Of a DNA stretch of 64,000 bases, positions 45,127-56,791 are shown in pieces. The notes beneath the pieces were generated by a model. That model saw only the letters and a program-made list of their open reading frames with translations, had not been told where the DNA came from and searched no databases. The first letter of the stretch is position 1. Each line of letters starts with the position of its first letter. This stretch comes from Thuidium tamariscinum (Eukaryota > Streptophyta > Bryopsida > Hypnales > Thuidiaceae): assembly GCA_947034885.2 (NCBI GenBank), contig OX344752.2, forward strand, positions 3,658,001-3,722,000. Reading direction: 5' to 3'. Position numbers and translations under genes: made by a program.

Positions 45127-47847
45127 TCAGCATATTTTCATGAGAGGTTGGGAGGCAGGCACACTGGTCCAAGCCATGAGAGGCTCCCAGTGAGCCCGCA
45201 CATTCACAGCAGCGCTAACCTTTTTGATAGCCCACCACAGAAATGGGGTTGCCAAAGCGGCGTACAGACCAATGGCCACTCCTCGCATTATACCGTTGGA
45301 GTAATAAGGGGAAGCCAAAACCAGCAAAGCTCCCATACCACCAATCCAAGGCGTCAAAACTGGAAGCACAGGAAGCTGAAACAGGTTGATGACGACAGTT
45401 AGCAGCGAGAGTGAGCCCAGAAGAAACACCCCCCAGCCCATGAAGGGATGCACTATTGTGGGGATCATGAAGGCGGGCACCAGGAAGCTTCCTGCTACTA
45501 AGGCCAGCATTAAGAGTTTTAAAGCCCAGGGGTACCGCAGTTTCTTCTCGGCACAAGGGCCTCGGCCAAAGCACGACTTCATGGAATTTTTCTCAGCGAC
45601 CACACATCGATGCCGAATGATCATCGCCACGAGCATGGTGACGATGTAGAATAAGCTCTCGCCAACCGCAACTGGTATCTCGGTTTCATATCTGCAGAAC
45701 AATATATTCCCATACCAATGTAAGTGAATGCACGGCCCGAGTTTCACAACGTTTCACAAATTCAAATGATATGAAACTTTCTACAGGAGAGTTTGGACAC
45801 TTTCACAAGAACACTGGTTCAAGAATCATGTATATCTTGAGATATATTATGCGATTAGTGATCAACGTTTGATAATGACGCTTCCCTTTCGTTACACAGT
45901 AATTCTCACTTGCATAGAGAGTAGACTTTTTGTTGATAGCTTCAAAAACTTCCTATACATGAGGGTTGATGACAGGAACAATGGTTCAAGATTCGTGTAT
46001 ATCTTGTGATTCATGATGCATTTAGCGATGATTGTCAAAAAAGTTATTAAAAACAACTTGTTGCCTTTCACCACACTTGCCTAAGAGGAACTATAGGAGA
46101 AGTACGAGGTCAATGGCATGTCTATCCTATGAGAAGGATGAGACACTTGAGCGAAAGACTACTTACAAAGACCCAAACGTTTGTGGAAAAGATTGCAGAC
46201 CAGGAATCATTGAAAAGCAATAGTACTCACCCTATGGTTGCTACGCGTTTTTCATGCCATGAAAGTCCCAAAGGCAGTGTAGGCCATGACCACCAATACC
46301 ATGGCTTCAACATGGGAACACTGGGGAATGTGATGACGCTGTTAGGGCCACAAGGAATGCGCCATTTCAGCTTCAAATCTGTGAGTTAGAGCGCAATTCA
46401 TCTGTTGTCAGTTATCCGAGCAATTCAAGAGTTGTTACCTCGTAGGACAAGGAAGACCCTAAAATCCAGGCTTCAAACTTGGCTAAAACTCTTGGAACAA
46501 TGAGCTCTATTTGAAATGAAAAACAGATCCAAAGGCACCTGTGATGAGAACGCGAAGAAACTGGCAAAATATTTACAAATATAAACTCTGAAAACTTTTA
46601 CAAGCTTCTACAACTAATGACATGTGCACTTACAGAAGAAGGAAGCATCCATCTGGTATCCAAGAGGGAGTCGGAAATGCCCGTTCAGTCTTGAACCGTC
46701 TACAGGAGGGTGAAACATAGGTTGATCTAAAAGATCACTGAAGTGACTTCCCAAAAAGCCTTGATCACATCCATCTCTGTTCTCCTTCCCATTCGTGATA
46801 TCATGCATCATAGCGCGGAAAGTTTCATTTGATGGCTGCAGATCATGACAAAAACAAGAAATGTAAGAATGTAAACTCAACGATCCCTCGTAGAAAAAGC
46901 ACCCCAGAGGAATTCTGGGAAACCTAGCCAAGGTTTATTGCTTAAATGAGAGGCTAATGTCTATCCTCTTCTCCTTCATGTTTCGGACGTCATGCATCAT
47001 AATACCGTATTGAAAGTTTCATTCGATGGTTGCAGACATGACAACAACAGCAACAAAAGAGTGAAAACTCGATAACAGAAAACCCACAAAGAGATACATG
47101 TAGCTGCATTACAATTACAAGCATTCCCTTGGATTATCTTCGAAAAGCTTGCCTGCAGGACAAAGAGACCCGTGTGGAAAATGCAGGGATTGATGAACAC
47201 AGCACAAAACTGGCCGCATTGAAAAAGCTCGTCCGGCTTGCGGAGAAACAAATTGTCGACATCCAGCATGACAACGCGCTCATATTCCATCAGACTCCAT
47301 GCGTAAATCTTGTTCAAAGTGAATTCGAACCGCTTTTCAAAGTTATGATTCGCATGGTAAGGGTTGCGAATATCGTCCACCACTACAACCTTCGCCCCTT
47401 CGTCACGCCTACAACACCAAATTCGTATTATAAGTTGCACATTAAACAGAAATTTGAATAAAGTTATTACATCGAAGCCTGCAACAACAAATTTGTATTA
47501 TAAGCTGCACATGACACAAATTCGTATCATGGTGTTACACAAAAGCAAGCAGCAAAGAGAATGGGATGTGTGGCTTACATAGTTTTCTGCCAATGCAGGG
47601 GCACACTAGCTGAGGCGATGACCACGAGATCGGCGTCAACTTGGAGCTGAACCAGCGAGCCCAACATGACACGCGTCGCGGTGTAAAACTCGTAATCACG
47701 AGGTGTCCCCATGTACATCATAGTCGCGTAAGCATTTTTTTTCTGTTGCTGCGTCCCTTTCACAGGCCCGTAAGTATCGCTAGCTTCAACCGAAAGTGCA
47801 GATAACAAAACTATGGAAGTCATGAAAACACCCCAAACCAGCGCCAT
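45127..47847 (-). CDS. GT8 glycosyltransferase, PGSIP7/8-type putative glucuronosyltransferase, five exons
   Basis: Predicted 479-residue Golgi-type membrane glycosyltransferase of family GT8, closest in pattern to Arabidopsis PGSIP7 and PGSIP8; donor and acceptor substrates of this subgroup are not well defined. Exons on the minus strand: 47847-47579, 47408-47153, 46835-46634, 46378-46231 and 45691-45127, with phases that join exactly. I start at the ATG at 47847; the frame extends 12 codons further only through a TTG. An N-terminal hydrophobic segment (residues 1-22, a signal peptide or anchor) is followed by NAYATMMYMGTPRDYEFYTA, the metal-binding DVD motif at residues 139-141 (VVMLDVDNLFL), CGQFCAVFINPCIFHTGLF, DQGFL, GHFRLPLGYQMDAS and LKPWYWWSWP. 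The last 160 residues contain about five hydrophobic helices, as in the family. Intron 2 has a GC donor. The length is close to the usual 490-500. Confidence 0.93.
46954..47076 (-). pseudogene. decayed duplicate of exon 3 inside intron 2 of the GT8 gene
   Basis: Read on the minus strand it parallels the true exon 3 start and the intron before it: GTCATGTCTGCAACC against GTCATGATCTGCAGCC, then AATGAAACTTTC in both, then TATGATGCATGA in both, then GAAGGAGAAGAGGATAG against GAAGGAGAACAGAGATGG. The acceptor AG has become AA and the frame stops soon after (encoding PSNETFNTVL). It cannot be used as an exon in this form. Confidence 0.75.
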
Positions 47848-48950
47848 TGCTCCACGTTCTATACTAGCCAATTTTAGTTTCAAAATCCAATGATCCTACT
47901 GCAGTTTTGGCCGGTCACAATCTTGTGAAATGTAGCCAAGAAACAGAGATATGAACGCTGATTTGTAAGACACTTCCAAGATTTGAATACAAGGCTCTTT
48001 GTAATCCTTGCTTAAAATCGGATCGTGTTGAGAATAGGAAACACGGGAAGGGAAGGAGAGACTGGAAACGAACTGCAGGGGGCTCGCGGAAGCAGCAGGC
48101 CTGCATTTCATAGCCACTTCAAAGATATCATTTGAAAACCCCGAACCGAATAATAAACGGATCGAAAGTGCCGACCAAGAGGTTCGAACGGGCCGTTGAA
48201 CAAAGCGAAGAAAGAGAACAGAAATGAAAGAACAGGCAATCCTGCAGGCGATTCACAGAAACAGGGCTCTCTCTCTCGTCAATGGGAGGCTCCAAGACGC
48301 GTGAACAGGAAACCCGCCACAAAATTCAACTCACGTGGAGAAAGGAAAAAATTTGCTGCAAGCGGACACCAACTGAAGTACGCGGAACGAACGCACACGA
48401 AAACCAAGACACGAAAATGCAATGAAATCGCCGAAAATTGCAGTTCAAGATGAATCATAAGACAGCTCTAGAGAAAACTCTTCGGCAAGATCAGAGAAAA
48501 ATCTGCATCCCATGCACTCACCGAGCGGGGAAGCGAAACGCAGAAACAGGGAAAGAAGGAAGCAATGGCGAAGGAACGCTGACCAAAAACGAACACAAAA
48601 ATTCAAGAAAACTATGAAAAATACAGGGAACCTCTGAAAATTGCGTAGAAAAATTCAGGAAAAATCCAGGAAAAAATATATGTCGCCAGATCTTACCAGA
48701 TTGTAGGGCGACGAGGTGATCGGGGGATTGGATTGAAAAGAATGGTGCGGATTGTTGTGGGAAGGCGCGCAAGTGGGCTGGAGGTATCCGAACCAGAGGC
48801 GTCGGCACGGGGGCGAGTGTGGGTCCCCGAAGGACGGGCGTGGGTCCCCGTGATCAGCGTCCACGTGAGCAAGTGTGTCCAGCTGGAATCTCCACGTCGG
48901 AATGGAGGCCGGGTGCGGAGATGACTGGACTTCAGAGTTGGACTTCTCAG
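47848..48950 (-). promoter_or_regulatory. upstream region of the glycosyltransferase gene
   Basis: Balanced to GC-rich DNA, richest at 48720-48900, extends upstream of the start codon and ends abruptly near 48.95-49.1 kb, where AT-rich DNA resumes. It probably contains the promoter and 5' leader, possibly with an untranslated exon. Numerous open frames here overlap on both strands without protein-like signal. Confidence 0.4.
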
Positions 48951-49201
48951 CTGGATTCGGTTTTGGATTCCTCGAATGTCCCTCAGGATAAGTCGCCGGC
49001 GTTACTGTTCATCCAAAAATATCTGTCGTGCATGGATGAAACTCATTAAGTTATGGGCAACACAGGCTTGTTAGTAGATCCTGTTCTTCGTCCGTCCATA
49101 TCCCTTCAATTCAATAGTTTAAAAAAAAATTAAAATAATTGAACATTGTCACATGATCTTGTGCAATATTTTTTTAACCTTGTAAGAGCCATTGGCTTGT
49201 A
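48951..49201. other. boundary between genic and AT-rich DNA
   Basis: Composition drops from GC-rich to AT-rich within this stretch. No feature was recognised. Confidence 0.4.
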
Positions 49202-50064
49202 TTAACCCTTAAATGACAAGATCCATTGCCATCTGGTCAAACATCATGTCCAAGGTGAATTTAGCATATTAGATGGCCTTCAAATATTGATCTTATATTT
49301 TTATTACTTCAAACTGTGGAGAATGTAATATTAGGAGAAATTTCAATTGATTTTGTAAAAAATTGTAATTGTTATCATTTTTGTTGCAAAAACTAGAAAT
49401 AAATAAGTAAAAATAGAAGAAATGATCCAAATTACTTGAAATTTTCTCAAGAGTTACAAGTAGCAATGAATATTAGTTTACAAAATTTTCAATTGATTAT
49501 TCTATTTTCAAAACCCCAAACAACCACAATAAAGACCTTGAAGTAATATTTGCCTATTAAACCACATTTAATACTTTATTGAATAGAGGTATAAAAATTT
49601 GATGTTTTTTACTAATAGAAAATTGAACTTCCTATTTACTCAAAAAATTTCAAATTTTTTGATGAAAACTACAAATTATTGTTATTTTTTAAAGTTAAGG
49701 ATAAAAAATAATAATATCGACTAGAATATATATTAGAATAATCTAAAAATTTTACCTTTAATGAAGATAACAATGTAAAACTTGATTTTGTAATTTAAAT
49801 TGAAAATTCATTTTAAAAGAAAAAACTATGAATGAAAAACATAAGAAATTGTGTTTTTTGGATTTTAACACATAAAGCTTGCAATTGCAATAACTTTTTC
49901 AATTTCTCAATTTTTCCGAAATTTCAAGTTGAAATTGAAAGAAAACTTGTCAAGCTTCATTTTCTTCATGAAAGCCAAATTCCAAAAATGGTTACATTTA
50001 AAGTTAAAAGCAAGGTTGACCAAGGCGCATCCACTTTTTGGATGCATATGCGCTTAAGGGTTAA
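49202..50064. mobile_element. 863-bp TTAA-bounded element
   Basis: TTAA at 49202-49205 followed by CCCTTAAATGACAAG, and GCGCTTAAGGG followed by TTAA at 50061-50064. The interior is AT-rich and non-coding (the open frame at 49832-50077 is incidental). The terminal bases match the family F3 ends while the interior differs, so it is a separate subfamily. Confidence 0.65.
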
Positions 50065-50722
50065 TGAGCATAGATGAAATCTAGAAGGGTAAAAGATAGG
50101 TGAATAAAATTATTTGGATAATATGTATTTTATAAAATTATAAAATTAAGGATACAACATTCTTACATTGAATCTCTATACTAATTATGAATTATGAAAT
50201 TTACCTACATTTATCTACAATTGAATTATAAAAATTCACTTACGACAATTTTAAACAATTTTTTTGTAAAACCATGAAATTTTTACTATGTAAAATTATC
50301 AAAAATACTACTTTGGCTTGTGGAATTTCAGTTTGGTATTCTTGATCAAAATTGCATAAGAGTGCAATGGTAGAGAATTAAGTAACTAAGGTTGTATTTT
50401 TACCTTCATAAAGATCATGCATTATTATTATCAATAATAAAATGTTAAGCTAAAGTCATAGATTTAAGTTGTGAATAGTCATTTTCTATATCTAAACTCC
50501 TCCTAGGTATCTTATAATGAGATATCTCATCCATCTCAAACCCTAAACAACAAGAAAGATGTTTTAAAAAATATATATAAATCTTTGGTACATAGGACAT
50601 ATGTACAAGCATTTTCCACCAAATTTTATAAGAGCTTGTGTATCTTCTTATGTACTTATCAAATTTTGACAAGAAGATGCCAAACTTAGTACATAAAAAG
50701 ATCAAATTGTTGTCTTTGCAAT
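50065..50722. other. AT-rich spacer
   Basis: No gene recognised. The open frame at 50445-50726 on the minus strand has no family resemblance. Confidence 0.4.
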
Positions 50723-51058
50723 TCATAAGGTAGAAGGCTCATTAATCGCCCATCTAAGGGCTGAAATTGAATTTTGGGGAGGTGAAACATCTTGAAATGT
50801 TTTACAATATACTTTCCTTAAGAGACAAGTAGAATTGACATGTAATCCAAGTTGTTTCATATTTTTTGGAGCTTTGCGGAATTAGTTATCAAATTTTGAA
50901 GTTGAAAGGGCATAGGGCTCTAAAATGGTGCCCTAGCTAAAATGTACACTAGCAGTACACTAATGAAAGCTATGAAAAAGCAACATGTACAAATAATGTA
51001 CATTTAAGGTAGGGCACCATTTTAGAACCTGCTCCATTTAAGAGCCTTCTACCTTATG
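50723..51058 (+). mobile_element. hairpin repeat family B, copy 3, with terminal inverted repeats
   Basis: This copy shows the element's ends: CATAAGGTAGAAGGCTC on the left and the complementary GAGCCTTCTACCTTATG on the right. Inside are the shared landmarks GAATTTTGGGGAGGTGAAAC, GTTTCATATTTTTTGGAGC and a hairpin core ending AATAATGTACATT. It is non-coding and about 335 bp long. Confidence 0.7.
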
Positions 51059-51293
51059 CTATTTTAAGGTAGTGACACCTCTCAAATCCTTTTTTTTCCT
51101 ATTGTAAATGATTTCTAATATTGATCTAATAAAATTTCTATTCCTATATTTTTATTAGCAAAAGAATAAGAAGTCTCAATACATTGAAGTATGCATCATT
51201 TGAATATTATATGCAAAAGTTATAAAGGATGAAAGTTTTGGCAACAGATGTAACTATGGAATCGTTTCAACAAGAATAGGTACATATTGACTT

Positions 51294-51295
<2 letters not shown>
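51059..51295. other. AT-rich spacer
   Basis: Nothing recognised. Confidence 0.4.

Positions 51296-51346
<51 letters not shown>
51296..51346. repeat. (TA)n microsatellite
   Basis: Fifty-one bases of uninterrupted TA repeats in an AT-rich spacer. Confidence 0.95.
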
Positions 51347-51349
<3 letters not shown>

Positions 51350-53209
51350 ACATTAGCATCTTATAAGTGTAGCTTACTCACTTTAGAGCACAATTATAAA
51401 TGGACTAAGGCTACCTTGTTAAAATGATTCTATAGTTATATATTGGCATTTCATACCTAGTCATAGGAACATGCCAAAAATCCATTTTTGTTCCCCAAAG
51501 AGACAACAATCCTTTAGCAGTTAGGAAGAAGTGCCAAAGCAAATTGTAATAGGTGACTCTATGAAATTGGAATGGATCTTAATGAAAAATGTGCATTTAT
51601 ATTAGGTAAAATATTCAATTTTGAAAAAAAATCCTTTCTTTTGTAATATTCTTCATCTTTATGTTTGCACACACTGAGCTCAAATCCACACTGAATTTAT
51701 CTTATCTTACATACTAAAATGTTTTAGTTATCCAATATAGATAGTTCTACGTTATATCGATGAGCATCATGCATTCATTGCCGATTGTAAATGAATGTTC
51801 ACAAGACGTTAATTTCAAGGGGGGGTTGGGGCTTTTTGGTGTAAGATTGCAGTAGACCAAAATAATTTGGCTAAAAAACGGCAATGAATTGTAAAGTTTT
51901 TTGGCAAAAACCTTTGAATAAAGAAGAAATTTTTGGATGAAATTGCCAAATTGCGAATGAAAATAAAATTATAGACAATTGATATGCACTAATGTAATGA
52001 TTTCTATACAACATGTGGATGAATGTTGAAATTTGGAGCACCACTATGACATTTTACACTACGACTTTGTCACTTCACAAAAAATTTAAAAAGGTTGTGG
52101 TCGTCATATTGGTAAATGGCAAATGTAATGTACTTTTTGCCTTAGTACCTACACTTACTCTACACACGATGTTGTATTGTTTGTTTTGCTATCAGTCTTC
52201 AACATTTTATAAAGTGAGCTTGAATTTTTTTTGTGATGTGAAGTAAGCTTTTGTATACAAGTGGGAACACAATTTGCAATCCATCTTCTAAATAAAGAAG
52301 CTAGATTTTTATCCAACATGAAAGCTCCAAAATTTGGGCAAAACCAAATTTCACAAGTTTTTGACATGCCTCCGCTTTCTAATTTCTTAAAAAATACAGA
52401 CAACGTATTTCGGGGAGGGCTTTAGAAGTCGCACTCTGGAACCCATTGAGTTGTCTCTTAAAAATATGAATGAATGAAAAAACATCATTGCCAACAAAAG
52501 TCACTACTTTCTTTCTGTGCATCGTCCAAAAATTGGACGCAAGTGCCCTAAGGGGTTAACTCGTTCATCAAAATTTATTTGTTAATTTTTTTACCTTAAA
52601 ATTAATTTATTATTTAATCTTCTATTTTTTTTCAATCTAAATTCTAGATTTTCTTAAGATTCCTTTAAGAAATTTTAGATTCCTTTTAAAATTCCTTGAA
52701 GATAAATTTTAAATTTTTATTCAATTTTTAAACTAGTTTTCATCTGTCCAAAACTTCTAGTTTTTGTCCGATTTCTACTTATAAGGTCTTTTTGGAAAAC
52801 TAGTTTAATTTCTTTACTACTTTCAAATTTTGCTTCTAATTTTCTGAGGATCTTAATGGTCTGACTTTAATTTATAACTTCTAACTTAGTAATCTAACTC
52901 TAATTTAATGATTTTTGCGGAAAAAAGAGTAAAATGAAAAATATTTAGAGACTAACCTCAACATTCGAGGCTTCTTTAAACTGGTGCATCACAATGATAT
53001 TCTCATGGTAACTAACTTCAACTTCTATTTTGATGTGCTCAAATTAAAAGGTTGTGTGTGATAAGCTGTTGGGTAGAGGGGCCTCAACTTTGGGAAAATG
53101 CAAAGTTTTTGGTTGCCACTAGATTCAACTGAGAATACTAAGAAATTAAAAGATAGAACCGGTGTATATAAAATATACAATAATTTGTATACATATGTAT
53201 ACAACTTGT
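51347..53209. other. AT-rich DNA, no gene; one TTAA element end
   Basis: GTGCCCTAAGGGG followed by TTAA at 52556-52559 is a right end of a TTAA-bounded element; I did not find its left partner. The open frames 52013-52246 and 52155-52403 show no family resemblance. Confidence 0.4.
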
Positions 53210-53395
53210 ATAGAGTATCACATATTTATATGTATCATGTATAAATATTGTATAAATATCATGTATAAATATCGTACAAATATCATGTATAAATATCATA
53301 CAAATACTCTCTATAAAAACTATATAAATACTCTCTATAAATACTATATAAATATCAAATATTATACATATAAAATATGTATACTTTGAGTGTAT
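53210..53395. repeat. short-unit minisatellite (about 14 bp)
   Basis: Diverged repeats of the type CATGTATAAATAT and later TCTCTATAAATACTA follow each other through the segment. They create open frames on both strands (53138-53428 and 53162-53389) with repetitive Ile/Tyr-rich products that are not real proteins. Confidence 0.75.
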
Positions 53396-54525
53396 TATAC
53401 TTGCATGAAGTATATATAAATGCTTCAAAAAACGTATACCAAACTATATAAGTCGTGTACAAATTTGCAAATCCTTCCAAATCTTCTTGAAAATATAAGC
53501 AAACTTTGAGTAAGTACCAAAGTTGCACCAAAGCTCCAAAAAAAGTGTGTCTTAGCTTTTCGGAAAGCCAAAAAAATGTTGTATAAACTCCTTAAATTTC
53601 AAAGGTAATGAAGCTACTATCCAAGATTTATAGCTTGTCAAACTTACACATAAACTTTTGAAGGCAACTGTATTCCTTTCCACTTCAAAGAACTCTTCAG
53701 TCTCATCAAAGCTTCAAATACTTTGTACTATCTTTTCTTAGAAAGATAAATTTATGATTCACATCTTCTAAAAAAATCAATTTAAAAGCATAAAAACTCT
53801 ACTCTAAATGCCTTACCAAAGTTGGGTTTGTCTCTAAGTCTTAGATTTGGACACTAATTTATACCCTCTCCAGTTCTACACTCATAATTTTCTCATAAAA
53901 CCTTCAAATTTAAAGTTCTATAATTTTATCGAAAGATAATAACTTTATAAAAAACTTCCCAAAAATTCAAAATTAGAAACATTATCACTAAACTTTTACA
54001 AGTGCTCAAAATTTTGGTCCTCAATTCTAAAAGGTAGCAAATCTCCCTTCACTCTTTTACTCATAACTTTTGCAATCAATCTTCAAAATGAGAAAGTTGT
54101 AACTTTTCAAAAACACAACAAGATGATAAACATTTTTTCAAAATTTTATTGACAAACTTACAATATACATAGAGATCTCTCTCTCTCTCTCCAAATTCTT
54201 GGCATTCCCAAAACTAAGAATGAATGAGAAGGGGGAAGGCCCTAACTCCTTATCCAACCTTAAGAGCCATATCAATCCATGCCTAAGCCACACATGCACT
54301 GTAAAGATGATTGGTTGTCCCTATTGACCTTCTAGAATCCTTATCTATCTTTCTAACTAGTTTTCAAACTTCTTGGGTTCACTAAAAAAGTAGACTATTT
54401 CTACCTCTTTCTCCTTCTATTCCAAACACATCAAATAAATTTTGAAAATACTTCAAAGAATAAAACCAAACAACTAGGATTAAACATGTTTATTAGAGGT
54501 AAAAAATAAAGCTTCAAGACAAACA
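53396..54525. other. AT-rich DNA without a recognised gene
   Basis: It contains a short CT repeat at about 54176-54192 and nothing else that I recognise. Confidence 0.4.
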
Positions 54526-55065
54526 TCACTCCATTTGTAAAAATTTAAGGATGCATTTAATAGTGACTATGGTATAATTTGCATAGTCCGCCTTTGATAA
54601 AAGATTAACTGGACCTTCCAACCAACGTTGATAGTTGCGACTTCTCTTAATAGGTTGAATCATACAATAATATTGATCGTTATTCAAGCCTTCAAAACAC
54701 CCTTTAAATGTTACTTCACTACTTTTAGGTTTAACGCATCCAACTTGCAAAAGAATCATCAATGCCCAAGTGTTGAGCAGCAAGTTCCCGTACCATTGTT
54801 GTTCAACTTGAGGTTGCTTCGACAATCAAAAAGGCTCAACTTCTTCTTATAGATGCTCATAAAATGGCGCAAGCGCTAATGGTAGATGAGGTTGGTTTAA
54901 AAGTTGAGTAAAAAAAAACTCAAATTCCTGCTCAAGTGGAATTTCTTCATCTTGAAACTCAAACCCTTCCAATTCGACATTGTAAACCCAAATAAAAATA
55001 ATAAAGACAACAACATGAAAATGTTGAAGCTCTAGAGTAGTACCCTCTTCCTTTAAGTCAAACAT
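54526..55065 (-). pseudogene. decayed coding fragment, unknown family
   Basis: Two minus-strand open stretches lie end to end: 55065-54847 (Glu-rich, with LEGFEFQDEEIPLEQEFEFF) and 54825-54526 (with CFEGLNNDQYYCMIQPIKRS). They are separated by stops, in a way expected of a decayed gene. The layout, an acidic part followed by a mixed part on the same strand, resembles 56792-57627. I recognise no domain. A transposable-element origin is possible but unproven. Confidence 0.3.
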
Positions 55066-55147
55066 AACATTAATAAGAAGGAGTTACCTTGAAGCCTCTC
55101 TAAGTGATGTCATTTTTATGTTTTATCATTATAATCAAAATTCGATT

Positions 55148-55151
<4 letters not shown>

Positions 55152-55181
<30 letters not shown>
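55152..55181. repeat. (TA)n microsatellite
   Basis: About fifteen uninterrupted TA units. Confidence 0.9.
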
Positions 55182-55182
<1 letters not shown>

Positions 55183-56307
55183 CATAACGAGTGCATTTGT
55201 AACATGACAACGCTAATGCAATGGTGTATTTTTCTCATATTCTTCTTACTCCTTTGACTTTTTTCTTGCCCTTTTTTTCCTTATATCTTTCTTTTTTATT
55301 TTAAGTTATTTAAAAAAAAATTCTATTGTTCTTCTAGATTGATTTTTGTAAAGGCAATTTCAACTAAATCTAATCAAATTTAATTCTCAAATACTTACTA
55401 ATTTCTTTAAAGACAAGATAGATGCTTAAAGACAAGTTGATTTTGCTCTTATCTACTAATAACTAAATTGTAGAATGGTTGAAAGCCAAATATTCTCTTT
55501 TTTATTGTTTTCTTTTTGTCTCAACCAAAATTGAAACCCATTTAGGAGATTCAAATTGTTCTATAATGCATGGCTCTAATTTTTTCTTTGAAATTCCTCT
55601 CTAATTTGCTCAACTTTCAAATACCAAACTTCTATATTTTTCATAATCAAAATTATAGTACAACATTCAAATGAATTGAATCAAGAACTTGAGATGAGAA
55701 TTACTTGTAATCAATTCCTTATAGAGTTAGTAAATGATAGCTATATCATTTTGTATCTAAAATAAAAATTGTATATGAAAATTTATTGGATTTCAAGGAA
55801 GACATTAACCTTGTTTGTTAAAATTGATTGAGAATTTGACAGGAATTTGGTAGACCTTGCAATATTGATTGCATTGACAAAAAGAAAAATTTCACAAGTT
55901 GTGATTGTCATTTCGAACATGTGGCTGTCATTTCGGACACTATTCTGTCAAAATTTCTGTAGATTAGGGCCCATCTCCCTTGTAGTGCAAGAAAAAAAAA
56001 TTTGAAGCTTAGAAGACAACTATGGGGCTTATAAATGGCATCCATCTACAATACAATAGCAAATTGGGAGAACCCTAACTCCTCTTGCTAACAGAAATAT
56101 TGGGTACACGGTCACACTTTTCTACTCAACTAAAAAAAATTTGATCTATCTTGGTTTGATTGTACTTACATCTCAACTCTAAATTGGTCCGATAATTTAT
56201 CTTTACAATTTTCTTGTGATAACCCATTCCCCTTAGTTAGAGCTGATTTTGATCTATAGAAACATAAATAATAAAAAACCATCCTTCGGCTCAACCAGAC
56301 CTAGTTT
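55182..56307. other. AT-rich DNA without a recognised gene
   Basis: No open frame above background and no repeat match noticed, apart from a short direct phrase pair near 55905-55930 (TGTCATTTCGGAC/GTCATTTCGAAC). Confidence 0.4.
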
Positions 56308-56520
56308 CACTAGTAGAAACCCCCATTTAATGTGACAAGGCCTAATTTTTCTTGACAGATTTTGCTAGGCATCAAAAGTAACAATCCGTGTTTTTATATT
56401 AGCATTGATGTTGTGTTGAATGTTTTTGTTGACATAAAAACACGGGTTTTTACTTTTGATGCCTAGCAAAATCTGTCAAGAAAAATTAGGCCTTGTCACA
56501 TTAAACGGGTTTTTCTACCC
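56308..56520. mobile_element. near-perfect foldback MITE with a CACTA-like end
   Basis: Arms of about 85-90 bp (56313-56400 and about 56432-56518) are nearly exact complements. The left begins GTAGAAACCCCCATTTAATG and the right ends CGGGTTTTTCTAC; both carry GACAAGGCCTAATTTTTC. The left end is preceded by CACTA, giving CACTAGTAGAAACC, similar to the end of the CACTA element at 20884. A related end starts at 58182 (CACTAGAAGAAAACCACATT). The target duplication is not clear. Confidence 0.75.
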
Positions 56521-56791
56521 AAATTTGGACTAAATGGGGGGATAGAAAGATAAGAAAAAGTGAAAAGATAGAAAAAAAAGGTAAATTATGGTCTAAGACA
56601 TCAATGCTGAAAAAGTTCTCTTGAAAAAGTGTCTCCAATTATGTGGTGTTGGTAACTTCCTACTTGTCAGTAGCTCAAGGGCAGGTGGCATGGTACCAAC
56701 CCAAGATTCAAATCCTCATTGCCAATGTCGTATTTTAAGGACCAATAATAGTCATTTTACAAATCCTTGATGGCTGGAGACATCCATTGAA
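56521..56791. other. spacer
   Basis: Nothing recognised. Confidence 0.35.

Noticed and set aside
47848..47883. Twelve-residue N-terminal extension of the glycosyltransferase
   Set aside because: It depends on a TTG start; the ATG at 47847 gives a normal hydrophobic N-terminus.
53138..53428. Ile/Tyr-rich open frames on both strands
   Set aside because: They are translations of a short-unit minisatellite.
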